This document shows, piece by piece, positions 47,411 through 58,333 of a DNA stretch of 64,000 nucleotides. The translations under genes were made by a program, and so were the position numbers. Numbering within the stretch: position 1 is the first letter of the stretch; the number at the start of each line of letters is the position of its first letter. This DNA comes from Sordaria brevicollis (taxonomy: Eukaryota > Ascomycota > Sordariomycetes > Sordariales > Sordariaceae): positions 2,232,001 through 2,296,000 of the forward strand of contig JAUTDP010000007.1 of the NCBI GenBank assembly GCA_033439795.1, read 5' to 3'. The notes beneath the pieces are model-generated. The model did no database searches. It saw nothing but the letters and a program-made list of their open reading frames with translations, and had not been told where the DNA came from.

Positions 47411-47953
47411 ATGTCGGGCAGATTCGCATTCAGCAAGGGCCTGAAGGAGGTCCGCTTCCTGTTCTGCCAGACTGGCGAGCACAGCGCTGCCACAAGGTGA
47501 GTGATCCCAGCCCTACCGATGGAGTCTCCCGTCAACGCCGCAGCGTGAATGACTCGAGCCATGCCCACTTCCCCTGATTTGATGATTTGAACCCCAGACT
47601 AACATCGACTCTCTTGCAATCCAGATCATTCCTCCTCCAAAACTACCCTGCCATGAAGAAGGATAACCCCGCGACACCGATTTTGATCCGAGATGCGTCT
47701 GGCACGCTGCCAAAGGTCTATGCGAGATTCGGTTGGTGGATCCAGACAATATTATCTCATGTTATGTTCTTTTGGTTTTGGTTCTAATACTCGTTCTGTA
47801 CAGAGTTCGGTAAGGAGAAGAGTCAGTCGCTGGAGGGTAAGTTCTGGTATCCTGTGAATTCGGTCGGACAGATAACTAACACGAGTGATTCTAGGTCTTT
47901 CCGACCAGGAGATCGAGCAAACAGTATCGTCCCTCGTCAAGAACAATTCTTGA
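47411..47953 (+). CDS. NDUFA2: NADH:ubiquinone oxidoreductase 10.5-kDa subunit (NDUFA2/B8)
   Basis: Exons 47411-47496, 47625-47731, 47804-47836 and 47895-47953 give 94 residues. It is an accessory subunit of complex I with a thioredoxin-like fold. The start MSGRFAFSKGLKEVRFLFC, then SFLLQNYPAMKKDNPATPI, LIRDASGTLPKVYARFEFG and KEKSQSLEGLSDQEIEQTV, is the conserved pattern. Three exons are under 110 bases, and exon 3 is only 33. Junctions are AG-A, G-AG and G-GT, all in frame. Length matches the family. Confidence 0.95.
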
Positions 47954-49561
47954 GCTCAATGGAGAGAGGAGCCGTGAAGCATGTCTATAACACCAATATC
48001 CTGGAAGTCATATATAACCACGGCTGCTGGCATAATGAGAATCGGAAACACTTCGACGCAACCGGGACACTGCCACTGTGTTAACTTTCGCGGAAGCTTC
48101 ACTCGCCAATTTATAGGACGACAGAGTTATGATATCAGGGTACTCCGAGGTGGAAGAAATCCAACAGAATCGCTGCCGGGCGTTTTCGGCCTCATACAGA
48201 AACGATCAAGAACGAGTATCCCAACTCTACAGCTCCACCGATATTCCGTGCGATTTCAGGCGAACAAAGATGTGGTCAGGATGCGTTAGCAACTCCGGGA
48301 CGCCCTTCGACACTTCGTGGTTCTGTTGCAGCAATAGCAGTGGTGTAAGACTTCTGTGTTGCGTAGGACTTTCAGTTAATTGATGCCGCTGAAAAAGCAT
48401 GCAACCAGGAGCTTGATGAGTTGTCTGTGATCACATCACGACTCCCCCGAGCAGTGACGGGATGTGGCCATTCGTTTGGGTTGTCAGTCCATGTTCCTTG
48501 GTGAACAGTTGAAAATGGTGTTTGGAGAGTTTCACAACGCAAGTCGGCCATGATTCTACGTTTGGATGCTTCAAACGTGATCTGCATCAGAATAAGTGGG
48601 AGGACAGGTGATACAAACAATATCAGCACCTGTCCGCCAGAGGGACGGCAACATCTTCCAAACACCGATGCCGAAATACCAGGGACACGGAAAAGGGGAA
48701 CAGAACTGTCCCTCAAAAAGGCATCTCTTCATGTGTCAGCTATCGGAAAGGTATGTCATATGGTCCAGCAAAAATTCGCTCTCGTATCTCGGGACTGTCT
48801 TGTTTGCTTTCAGCCGCTATTGAACGAATTCCCAATTCCACGCCCAGCCAGTAAGAACCGCCGAAGCAGGACGGTAACACCGCTTTTGTCCCTGAAGAAT
48901 TGCGCAGGCTTTGATGGGGTGCCGTAGAGACGGTATTGATGACACTCAAATGTACAATTGCACCTACCCAGCCCTGATCGAATGAGAAGCCGGCGACAGA
49001 GACACGGCTTTCCATTCGACAGGCTTCACACCCCCGAAAGAGGCAAGTCAGGGGATGAGCAGATCGCTTTTGGGAGACCTCAGGGACCTCCAGACCTCCT
49101 TGGCGCGTGATGTTGCCCCGCGTTTAAAAGAGCGAGAGTTTTTGGTGTGGCACTCCAAAGTACCCCATGATATCCAAAGTACGTTGTCGAATTTTTTTTT
49201 TTTTTTTTTTTTTTCATCATATGCTGAGACTACAAGCTCAAAATCGTCACAAGAGCAACCGTCGCCCAGCTGGCTTTGCCTCAAAGACTGTGCGAAGAAT
49301 CCCGGGTTTGCCGAAAGATTTCCAGGTTCAACGAAGAGACGAACACAAAATTCCCCACACATCATTCGTTTCGCCTCACATAAGGAAAGAGATAAAAGAT
49401 CATCACCCCTCCTTTCTATGCCGCCTCCCCCGCCTAGCCTCATATAAGACGAAGCGATCCAACTCTGAAGAATACGGAATATAGTCCTTCATCGGCTATA
49501 CTATTCGGTCTAGTTTTATCAACTTCTTCCATCATCAAGTTCAAACCCAGAAATCGCAAAG
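47954..49561. other. intergenic, no firm gene
   Basis: No motif-bearing frame was found. A 23-base poly-T run is at 49192-49214. Confidence 0.5.
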
Positions 49562-50014
49562 ATGTCTAGGATATTTGGGCGCAGGTCAACTTCTCTGAAG
49601 CTTATGAGCCCTCCAAACTCTATGCCTCTTTCGGAACAAGAGAATCGCGATTCCTCAGACAACCACCATGACGACTCGGCTTACTCCTCACTGTTGGATC
49701 CCATGATCCGAGCAACGGAGCCGCCAGAACACCGCCGAATCAAATCTACCCCAGGCGCATGGATGCAAGGCTTTGCAACTTCTGGACAACAAGATATGTC
49801 ACACCGCACGTGGTTGAGTACCGCTGAACGACGCCCTTCATGGACCGGTGAGCGTCCGCCTCCGCGGAAGCTGGTCAAAGACCCCAACGGCTCCGGCCGG
49901 CCGTCTTTTTCCGTTGAACTCTCGGACAGTGATGGGGAGAAGGAGAAAGGTGTCCTGCGACGACAGTTGACCCGACTGAGGAGTTTCTACCGTCGGGAGA
50001 AGCCAGGGCCTTGA
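49562..50014 (+). CDS. hypothetical protein, polar and disordered
   Basis: A 150-residue intronless frame with GCAAAGATGTC start context. The product is rich in S, R, P, E and D, with no membrane segment or known domain. It starts MSRIFGRRS and ends with a basic cluster (RRQLTRLRSFYRREKPGP). GC-rich coding-like composition supports it; I do not recognise it. Confidence 0.45.
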   Translation: MSRIFGRRSTSLKLMSPPNSMPLSEQENRDSSDNHHDDSAYSSLLDPMIRATEPPEHRRIKSTPGAWMQGFATSGQQDMSHRTWLSTAERRPSWTGERPPPRKLVKDPNGSGRPSFSVELSDSDGEKEKGVLRRQLTRLRSFYRREKPGP

Positions 50015-50544
50015 GCATAATGACAAGTCCGCTCCGTTTGTCGACTTTCGGTGTCAAGGCTTATCGGGGAAAGCGGGCCACCACATCAGGTCACATTTGC
50101 GGCTGGTCCGGTATCGTGAACATTGATGTTCGGAGGACTTAGGTTCCCGGGAGTTGACTTTTTGGGCACTTTGGCTTGAAGACCCGCTCCGCCGACACCG
50201 AGACCGCCCCGCTTTTCCCTTGGCAACCACTAGCATTAGGTACGATCACGACCCTCATCGGTTATCGGTTCAATAGAATCTTTTTCCAATGTGACCATTC
50301 TATAAAATCTTGCCGCGTGGGATATCGACACTGGAAATTCCTTCATATCAGTTTCTACTTGAACGGACAATAGACTTTTAGGTCTCAAGTCTCATATACC
50401 CCTCCTGGTGACCCTCGCTGAAGTCACATATTTACGGACAAGTTTTCACCTTTGAAAAGCTTCTATATCCGAGGCAAACGGCCGGGTTAAACAGTTAAAA
50501 CTTTAACGGAGTCAGTCCCCCAACCGACGCTCTTTCGACCCGTG
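50015..50544. other. intergenic, no gene seen
   Basis: Promoter region of the hydrolase gene. Confidence 0.5.
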
Positions 50545-51804
50545 ATGGCGTCTACATGGGCTTCGAACCTTCGCCCCCAAGTGACAACATCTTGTATCGT
50601 CCTTGGGGCCGTGGGTGTATCCTTGGGGTTGAGTGTCCGCATGTTGATGAGCTCAACCTCGGCCCAAAAGAAGCCTATCATAATAGCGTCGCCAAGAACT
50701 ACCCAACTTCCACAATTGTCAAGAGAAGAAACAGCTTCACTTTCATACCCACCAGATGCTCTACCAGGTGCGAGGGATGTTGAGACCCCATATGGAACCA
50801 TCAAAGTGTTCGAATGGGGGCCCGAGGACGGCGAGAAGGTGCTTCTATTACACGGCATCAGCACGCCATGCCTGAGTTTGGGGATCTTGGGAGAGGCGCT
50901 GGTGGAAAGAGGCTACAGAGTCATGCTGTTTGACTTCTTTGGGCGCGGCTATTCCGATGCGCCAACGGACATCCCCTACGACATCCGGCTATACTCGACG
51001 CAGATACTCCTGGCTTTGGCGTCTTCCAAACTGCCCTGGACCGGCGACAACGGATTCCATATCATCGGCTACTCCCTAGGTGGAGGTCTCGCCGTCTCGT
51101 TCGCCAAATACTACTCGCACATGATCCGGTCGTTGGTCCTCGTGGCAAGCGGAGGACTGATTAGGTCAGAACACGTGAGCCGAAGAAGCAGGATCCTCTA
51201 CTCTGAGGGTATCTTCCCAGAAAGTCTGCTTCGGTGGCTCGTTCGTCGACGGATCACTCCCCAGCCAGCGACAACGACGTCCGAAGCTAAGATGGCCAGC
51301 GAGGTCGTGGCTGCCCCCTCAACCACCACCACCGAACAGTCCACCAAGAAGCATCACAAGAACAGTGATGCCAGCGGTGGTGACTCGTTCGACAATGCGG
51401 TCCTCTCGCCACACAGGGCCAACAGCACGGTTTCTTCGGTGATGGCCTGGCAGGTTCAGCATCAGCAAGGGTTCCTTACGGCTTTCATGAGCAGTATTCG
51501 CCATGCTCCCATATATGAACAGAGGGAGGATTGGATAAGGCTTGGTCAACTTTTGGCTGCTAGGCGGCAGGCTAAGGAGGTGGCTGCTTCCGAGAAGTTG
51601 CCGGGACTTTTGGCCGGAAAGGTCTTGTTGGTGCTTGGCTCAACAGATCCGGTCATTATTAAGGAGGAGTTGATTCATGATGCCACGTCGGTTTTGGGTG
51701 AAGATGGGTTTGAAGCTGTTTTGCTGGATTGTGGGCATGAGATCGTCATGACGAAGGGGAAGGAGGTCGCGGGGTTGGCGGCGAGGTTCTGGTCACGCAC
51801 TTGA
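50545..51804 (+). CDS. alpha/beta-hydrolase fold protein with N-terminal membrane anchor
   Basis: Intronless, 419 residues. An N-terminal hydrophobic segment (SCIVLGAVGVSLGLSVRML, about residues 15-35) could be a signal anchor. The hydrolase core reads VLLLHGISTPCLSLG (oxyanion HG), RVMLFDFFGRGYSDAP, then the nucleophile elbow GYSLGG, and after a long S/T/H-rich insert (about 235-300) the acid in LLVLGSTDPVI and the His in LLDCGHEIVMTKG. The full Ser-Asp-His triad is present. The substrate is unknown; lid-insert position resembles lipases and serine hydrolases of the MGL/ABHD type. The first ATG of the frame is used. Confidence 0.88.
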   Translation: MASTWASNLRPQVTTSCIVLGAVGVSLGLSVRMLMSSTSAQKKPIIIASPRTTQLPQLSREETASLSYPPDALPGARDVETPYGTIKVFEWGPEDGEKVLLLHGISTPCLSLGILGEALVERGYRVMLFDFFGRGYSDAPTDIPYDIRLYSTQILLALASSKLPWTGDNGFHIIGYSLGGGLAVSFAKYYSHMIRSLVLVASGGLIRSEHVSRRSRILYSEGIFPESLLRWLVRRRITPQPATTTSEAKMASEVVAAPSTTTTEQSTKKHHKNSDASGGDSFDNAVLSPHRANSTVSSVMAWQVQHQQGFLTAFMSSIRHAPIYEQREDWIRLGQLLAARRQAKEVAASEKLPGLLAGKVLLVLGSTDPVIIKEELIHDATSVLGEDGFEAVLLDCGHEIVMTKGKEVAGLAARFWSRT

Positions 51805-52359
51805 ACATTAGATGCTTGAATATGATGATATTATACTTTTGGACATGTGATTGAATTGGATATCAAAACTCTTTTCCATATCATGTGTCGTGGTGTACTA
51901 TCGTGTGAGTGTACTACATGAGGCGTTTCAAAGTGGTGAAATGAAGGCGGGACACCCCACGGGAAGGAATTGAAGTCAGCTCGATGGGATTCATGGCAAG
52001 TGCCCTGAAACGTCATGCTGTAGGGGCCAATTTAGCGGCTGTCAAGCGGTTCCTCAGCACCCGCACGCACTTGCCTTGCATCCAGCTGCCCAAAGCAGCC
52101 TGCTACAGGGGGTCGCATTGGTCGATCTGAAAGCTGCCGTGCAACCACAAGCCCCACCAAGGCTGATAGCCTTTCACGTTGAAGGAAATTTCCCAAACAA
52201 CCAAAACAAATCCCAGCCTCGATCGAACAACACCACTTCAAGCTCAGTGTAGCCTATTTGCGACTAAACCACGATTGAACTCGAGAAATCGGCAATCGGA
52301 ACCAATTCTAAAAATCATATTGAACTCAGAACATCGATTACTTCGCACAAGCCGTCACG
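51805..52359. other. intergenic, no gene seen
   Basis: Promoter of RRP43 and 3' region of the hydrolase gene. Confidence 0.5.
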
Positions 52360-53418
52360 ATGGCCGCCACAGCTCCAGCTCCCTCGCTGAGCTTCTCGCG
52401 ACCAACCTTCGCTAAGCTCTCGCCTCACCCATACCTCCTCACGAACCTCACCGACCCCGAGAACCCTTGCCGCACCAACGGCCGCGCGCCTCACGAAGCC
52501 CGTCCCATTCACATCCACACCTCCTCGCTCGCCCATGCCAACGGCAGCGCGCTCGTCCGCACCGGCGATACCACAGTCGTCTGTGGCGTGCGCGCCGAGA
52601 TCCTCCCTGTTACCAGCATTCCTCAATACCGGCCGCGGGAGCCCACATATGACGAAGATGATAACGAAAGCACCGATGTCGACGAGCTAAAGGACTACGA
52701 CCTCCTGGTCCCCAACATCGAGCTAGCCACCGGCTGCGCGCCACAGTTCCTCCCCGGCGTGCCGCCCACGACATTGGCGCAGACAATTAGCACACGCATC
52801 TACTCGCTTCTGCACAGCTGCAAGGTGGTCGACCCAAAGGGCTTGAGGGTGTGGTACACGCCGCCTAAGGAGCCCAAGGAGGAGGGCGCAATGGACGTGG
52901 AAGAGGACGAGGAAGAGGAGGAAAGGAAACCAGAGCTCAAGGCGTACTGGGTTCTCTATATCGACCTGCTGTTTGTCTCATTTGACGGAAACCCTTTCGA
53001 CGCGGCCTGGACGGCCGTCATGGCGGCGCTGCGCGATACGAAGCTGCCAGCGGCGCGGTGGGATCCGGATCGTGAGATGGTGGTGTGCTCGCGGAGCGAG
53101 GAGGCGAAGACGCCGCTGGGTGTGCGTGGACTGCCTGTTGCTTGCACGGCGACGGTGTTCTTGGAGAAGGAGCATGGTGAAGACTCCGGTGCTGCGGCGG
53201 GAAGGAAAAGCAGGCACTGGATCCTGCTGGATCCGGATAGGTTGGAGGAAAGCTTGTGCAAGGAGACGGTCACGGTGGTGGTTGACTGTAGTGGGGAGGA
53301 GACCAAGGTGAAGAGCATCGAGAAGCATGGTGGTACGGTCATTGGACGCGAGTTGATGAGAGGTTTCGTTGGTGTGGCTGAGGGGAGGTGGAAGCAGGTG
53401 AAGGAGGCGTCGAAGTAG
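52360..53418 (+). CDS. RRP43: exosome complex RNase PH-domain subunit, Rrp43 type
   Basis: Intronless, 352 residues. RNase PH-fold subunits form the six-member ring of the RNA exosome in nucleus and cytoplasm. The opening FAKLSPHPYLLTNLTDPEN, then RTNGRAPHEARPIHIHTSS and ALVRTGDTTVVCGVRAEIL, is the ring-subunit N-terminus; later blocks are VDPKGLRVWY, YIDLLFVSFDGNPFDAAW, AALRDTKLPAARW and GVRGLPVACTATVF. The phosphate-binding Arg-rich loop of bacterial RNase PH is not obvious, as expected for the inactive eukaryotic ring. The spacing and the FAKLSP start favour Rrp43 (EXOSC8) over Rrp42. It carries an acidic insert (MDVEEDEEEEERKPE) near residue 180. Confidence 0.85.
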   Translation: MAATAPAPSLSFSRPTFAKLSPHPYLLTNLTDPENPCRTNGRAPHEARPIHIHTSSLAHANGSALVRTGDTTVVCGVRAEILPVTSIPQYRPREPTYDEDDNESTDVDELKDYDLLVPNIELATGCAPQFLPGVPPTTLAQTISTRIYSLLHSCKVVDPKGLRVWYTPPKEPKEEGAMDVEEDEEEEERKPELKAYWVLYIDLLFVSFDGNPFDAAWTAVMAALRDTKLPAARWDPDREMVVCSRSEEAKTPLGVRGLPVACTATVFLEKEHGEDSGAAAGRKSRHWILLDPDRLEESLCKETVTVVVDCSGEETKVKSIEKHGGTVIGRELMRGFVGVAEGRWKQVKEASK

Positions 53419-54402
53419 AGTGTCTCGTGACAGATATCTCAACTGGGGATTGGCCTTCTCATGAATATCCGTGCCAGAATATGGACCACGAAACGAGAAA
53501 AACAATGTAACGGATTTGATACCCTAAGGATGTACGAATGGACATAACACACGGTCAGAATGGGCTTCGATCATCACGGTTGGCCATGATTCCATCCCAT
53601 CCCATCCCATCCTATCTAACAAGATGTCGATAGCCGGCCTTCATGCCAACACGATGCTGTTTTACTACAACACCTCAAATATGAACGCGCAGTTCCGAAG
53701 CGGCAACCCAAGAACCGATCAGAAACTGACCTCGAGGACAACAACTACTGAACACCAAAGATTATTAAAGCAACCGGCAAGTGCATGAGTGGACCGATGC
53801 CGGCTCGCGTTTCTGCCACTGTCAAGGGGTGTCTTCTTGATTGTCGTGGATACGGAAGGGGTTCCTATCGCCCCTTCCTTGCCAGACCAGGATTAAGGAA
53901 GGAACGACGACACTCGCAAATAAGTGAGTAGGTACCTCAAGGGTCTGTTATCTCTCATGACGTATTGAGCAGTCGCGGTAACGGTGGACGAGCGTGAGCC
54001 GGGCGCACCTTCCATCTTGCAAACGGCGAAGCTGGCAGTGGTGCAAAATTTCTCTGCTCACACTCGAGCAATCTCCCATCTCCTCCGCTCTTCTTTTTCG
54101 TCGTTTTTCTCTCCCGGTTCAGTTCTTTGACCATACCCTTCTTCTCCTCGTCACCCTTCCCCTTGCCCACTCTCCTCATCTCCCTTTCTCCGCCATCCAC
54201 TCTCTCGACTCACCCCTCTTGAAGGGAAGTCGGCGTTTTGGCGACTGGCGTTCGAAAGCCCAGCTACATCACTCCAACATACTCTCTTTTGCGCGCCCGT
54301 GAGCGAGCCACAACAGCCGCTTTTTTTCTCAAACTCAGCGTCCACCCACGCCAGCGTCTTTTAATCAGCCAACTCTCGTCCGATCATATCCAACCAGCCA
54401 TC
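53419..54402. other. intergenic and leader of the first 2EXR gene
   Basis: No gene was found. A CCCAT microsatellite is at about 53594-53614. The right end is pyrimidine-rich. Confidence 0.5.
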
Positions 54403-55758
54403 ATGTCTCCTCTTACCACCTTTCACCCCTTCCCGAGGCTACCGTGGGAGCTTCGCAACGAAATTTGGAAGCAGTCGATTCGCCCACTTGATCGCCCTGG
54501 AGCACACGTCTTCTGCCTAGACCATCGGAAGCTAGAAGATACAGAAGTGAAGGAATGCGATGTTCAATGTCCGCGTATCCCTGTGGAGCCAGTGCCCTAT
54601 GAGCATTTGCCTTCGAAGCCAGGGAAGGAGTTCATACACCTTACAGTTCCAGCTAAAACATTGTCGTCCGGACCCACCGGTAACCCATCAGCCTATAGGA
54701 TCGATGGCGGACTATGGACCGCTTGCAAGGAGTCACGCGCCGTCATGGAACGTACCTTCAACCATCAGAAATGGGATCCGGCAAGGAAGGCGTACCCGGC
54801 ATACTGGAAACTTTGGAAAGCCACTATTCATGACCGTATGATAATCAGTAGGCCTCCTCCTTCACCTGGCAGCGGTAGTGACGACTCGTATTTGCCTCCG
54901 CCTCCTCCTCCTCCTCCTCGACGTGAACGCCGCGAGAGACCTCCCTCTCCAGTCAACCCCTACGATGCAGCGGGCCTTGGATACTACGAGGTACCGGCAA
55001 CAGCGTTTTTCTGGTCATCGTCCTCATCACCCTGCTCATCGTCTTCTAATGACTTGGAGAAACCGGACGATTCCAAAGGCGAGGCTGTGACCTCTCCGCA
55101 TTATTTCACTGTTCTTCCGATGCAAGATCTCATCATCATCCGACCGACAACCTGGGGGTCGCATTTGAATGAAGGTTACTGGCACTCGTTTGAGTTGAAC
55201 TTTCCCTTTGGGGCAGAGAGATATGGCTTTCCTGGGTTCTGCGGGTGGAAAGGATTTGCGCTCGAGTTTGACCCAAGCTGGGGTGAGAAGCCAGAGTTTG
55301 GCGCCACCTGGCAGGATCGCGCAAACTGGCGTACAGATGGTTCCTCTAAGCTGCCTGAAGGTGCTATTGGAATTTTCGATCTCATCTATAACGCGATTAC
55401 AGTATTTTCCAATCTACCGCAAATCCAGACGATTTGGCTCATTGATTACCGACTCAAGCCTAAGCGTGGAACACCAAGCGGAGGACTGGAGTCCAGCCAG
55501 ACAGTCTATCATGGCGGTGATGGAAGCCGATTTGTGGAGATATACTCGGAGTTTGTTGCCGATGGTGGGGATCATCTTGCGGAATATTATACGGAGGGCA
55601 TTGATGGTGAAAATTCGGCGACAGGAGAAGGATCATGCCATTGGTTCATTGAAGAGTTTGAGGCTTGCATGTTTGGGGATTTATACGACAGCGAATCAGT
55701 CGATTCGAACTACTCAAGATACCCTCCGCACATTGGGCTACTTGCTTGCCTGCCTTAA
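54403..55758 (+). CDS. 2EXR-domain protein, copy 1 of a tandem pair
   Basis: Intronless, 451 residues from ATG 54403. The N-terminus LTTFHPFPRLPWELRNEIW then RPLDRPGAHVFCL is the 2EXR (F-box-like) motif found in large fungal families of unknown function. The body contains NPSAYRIDGGLWTACKESR (the usual xxLLxVCRESR-type helix), HYFTVLPMQDLIIIRP and IWLIDYRLKPKRGTPSGG, ending HIGLLACLP. A P-run (PPPPPPPP) and a serine cluster fill the centre and are not shared with copy 2. The frame is also open upstream of the ATG, but no earlier ATG exists in it. Confidence 0.85.
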   Translation: MSPLTTFHPFPRLPWELRNEIWKQSIRPLDRPGAHVFCLDHRKLEDTEVKECDVQCPRIPVEPVPYEHLPSKPGKEFIHLTVPAKTLSSGPTGNPSAYRIDGGLWTACKESRAVMERTFNHQKWDPARKAYPAYWKLWKATIHDRMIISRPPPSPGSGSDDSYLPPPPPPPPRRERRERPPSPVNPYDAAGLGYYEVPATAFFWSSSSSPCSSSSNDLEKPDDSKGEAVTSPHYFTVLPMQDLIIIRPTTWGSHLNEGYWHSFELNFPFGAERYGFPGFCGWKGFALEFDPSWGEKPEFGATWQDRANWRTDGSSKLPEGAIGIFDLIYNAITVFSNLPQIQTIWLIDYRLKPKRGTPSGGLESSQTVYHGGDGSRFVEIYSEFVADGGDHLAEYYTEGIDGENSATGEGSCHWFIEEFEACMFGDLYDSESVDSNYSRYPPHIGLLACLP

Positions 55759-57064
55759 GCTTGCGTAATGGAAGTCGATATTGTGAGGCCGTGGATCTAC
55801 CAGCTCTCAAGATATGATTAGACTGATCCCTTCAGTTGATGTTTTGTAGTTGTTGTGTGTCTGGCTGTGGATAATATTTGAGGGTCCTTGATAGTTACGT
55901 ATATGTCATGCTTCAATGCAGCTTGTTCGTTATCTTGAATCATTCTCTTCCAAACTCTGAAGCTTGGCCCTCTCGCATATCTCTGTTTCATATGCTGTGG
56001 TAAAAGTCAACAAGCGAAAAGGCGCGGTGATGATACATGGGAGAAACTGCACCAGATTGTAGCAGTCAGATCACGCACTGCCCCTGTGTATACTAGGTGG
56101 TTTACTTTGACTGTTTTGAACTACAGAATTCTTCGTCTCTGGCCATCTATCTAACTAGGCCCGAGATTGTGCCCCCTTAACGTTGTCTGTTTCAAGAAAG
56201 GTGGTGTTCTGATCTATATTTTGATCGTCGAGGTCGCCGTGTTCTGAGATTTGATCACTTTTCTTCTCTGTTCGAACAGTCTTGTCTATCAACACTAAAA
56301 GTATTTGTTGGTGGCGGTGAAATTTAAGGGTTTGAGGCGTTCACGAAGGTAGAGGGAGAAGGATGGTTCATAATGACTGTAAGTCATAATGCTCCCTCGT
56401 AGCTTTCCAACACGGGCTATACACCTCGCATGGTGAAAACCATCCTTAGGTGACTTGATCACAAAAGTGAAGGCGCTAGGCATCCCCTCTCTTTCGTCAA
56501 ATAAGTCAGAATGGCCATGCGCATCAGACTTCTACGGACGATTAGTTTTTGCATGATGTCTTGATGAAGTCTGTCTCGGTGACCGCAAAGGTTGCTAACC
56601 AAAACAAAGGTATCGATAACCTCTAAAAATCAACGATTACCAGTGCGTTTCTTTGCCTCTACCCTCTGGAGTCATTCCCCTGTGCCTTTTCAAAAGAAAG
56701 ATATCGAACGGGCTGGTGGGGCTTCGCAGGTGCTCCTTCCATTCACTCCCAAGTGTCAACTTAATTGTGGTTGTGGGCCGGTCACGGTATCAGATTTTGT
56801 TTTTATTACAGGTCGGTACAAAGCTTTTATCATCCGTCACCGGTCATCTACTTTCTCCCATTTCCTCCTCGTCTCTCCCTCACCCACGCCTTCGACACCC
56901 CTCTTGGACGCCACTTTTGTAAGAACTACCTCCGTAAGCGCTTTTCTACCAGTTTAATTAATCCCATCTTTTTCCAGACAAACGGATCCAACCGCCGCGC
57001 TTGCCCTAAATCACCTCAATCCATACCTTACAGTCCGCCGTTGGGCGTTGGCTACCTGCTCGCG
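55759..57064. other. space between the two 2EXR copies
   Basis: No gene was found. The frame of copy 2 is open back to 56765 but the upstream residues look like leader sequence. Confidence 0.5.
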
Positions 57065-58333
57065 ATGTCAGATCAAAATCAGCCGGTCAGCAACCCTTCC
57101 GGGCCTTTGACCACTTTTCACCCTTTTCTTAAACTACCTTGGGAATTGCGAAATGCTATCTGGGAGCTTGCCCTGCGGCCGCTTGACCGTCCCGGCGCCC
57201 ACATCTTCTGCATCGAAGAGCGAAAGCTTGAGAATTCTGGGCCAAAAGAACGCGACGTAGTGTGCGGCCCTATTCCTGCGCACTGGCATAATGAAGCTGT
57301 TCTGGGAGATGCATCAAGCCTTCACATTACAATTCCGACCCAGATTAGAGGTACTGGATTGTTTGAACCCGCCGGTAACCCTTCCACCTACATGATAGAT
57401 GGTGGTCTTTGGACAGCCTGCACCGAATCACGAGCAGTAATGGAAAAAGCGTTCAAGCACCAAATGTGGGATTCCAAGAGGATGGCCTACCCGAATTACG
57501 ATGAGGCTAGATCAAAAAGCGACCTATACGACATTCTGGTACTTACGGGTGTAGCACTGCGGCATCGTCCCCTAGTTCCCGAAGATCCCTACATTGGGCT
57601 TGACGCACGCATGGTACCGGCAACTGGATACTTCCTATCAGCATCATACACTCCTTTCTCGCGGCCTTCCTTTCAAGCAATCAAAGCAGACCAGCACGAC
57701 AGTCATAAGACAGCCAGTCCACATTACTTGACGGTCTTGCCACATCAGGACTTGATTATCATTCGATCCTCGTCGTGCTATATGGGTCGCGCTTTCTGGT
57801 ACTATCTCCGACGCAACTTTCCTTTTGGGTCCAAAAAATGGGGTTATTTCGGACTCGGCGAACACCATGGCATTGCGCTTGAGTACGACCCGGACTGGAC
57901 TCAATGGTTTTCGCATGATATACGCGACGTCGTGTTTCCAACTACTGTGCTCGACCAGTTTATCGGGACTCTTCATAGCTTTGAAAGCACCCAGGTAAAC
58001 ACTATCTGGCTGGTTGATTACCGCCTCAAGCTCAACCACGACACACCTGCAGTCAGGATGGAACTCATGAAGGATAGAAAGGTGTTCTATGGAAGCGATG
58101 GGATTCACTATGTTGAGGTATATTCCTCTGCCGGTGGAGCTGCGCGCCTTGGTTGGTTTTATACTGAGGGTATTGAGGGTGAATCCTCAACCTATGGCTA
58201 TGGATCTTGCGTCGCTTTCATCGAAGCAGTCGAGGATGCGTATACAGATATGTTGCACAGAGAACCCGATGATGGATCGGGTTTTCCAGAAAGACATAAT
58301 CCTCATCTAGGGATTCTTGCTTGCTTGCATTAA
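57065..58333 (+). CDS. 2EXR-domain protein, copy 2 of a tandem pair
   Basis: Intronless, 422 residues from ATG 57065 (MSDQNQPVSNPSGP). It matches copy 1 block by block: LTTFHPFLKLPWELRNAIW, LRPLDRPGAHIFCIEERKL, GNPSTYMIDGGLWTACTES, SPHYLTVLPHQDLIIIR, NFPFGS, VNTIWLVDYRLKLNHDTP, FYTEGIEGESS and the closing LGILACLH. The P- and S-rich centre of copy 1 is missing here. Function is unknown; 2EXR proteins are often lineage-expanded in Sordariomycetes. Confidence 0.85.
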   Translation: MSDQNQPVSNPSGPLTTFHPFLKLPWELRNAIWELALRPLDRPGAHIFCIEERKLENSGPKERDVVCGPIPAHWHNEAVLGDASSLHITIPTQIRGTGLFEPAGNPSTYMIDGGLWTACTESRAVMEKAFKHQMWDSKRMAYPNYDEARSKSDLYDILVLTGVALRHRPLVPEDPYIGLDARMVPATGYFLSASYTPFSRPSFQAIKADQHDSHKTASPHYLTVLPHQDLIIIRSSSCYMGRAFWYYLRRNFPFGSKKWGYFGLGEHHGIALEYDPDWTQWFSHDIRDVVFPTTVLDQFIGTLHSFESTQVNTIWLVDYRLKLNHDTPAVRMELMKDRKVFYGSDGIHYVEVYSSAGGAARLGWFYTEGIEGESSTYGYGSCVAFIEAVEDAYTDMLHREPDDGSGFPERHNPHLGILACLH

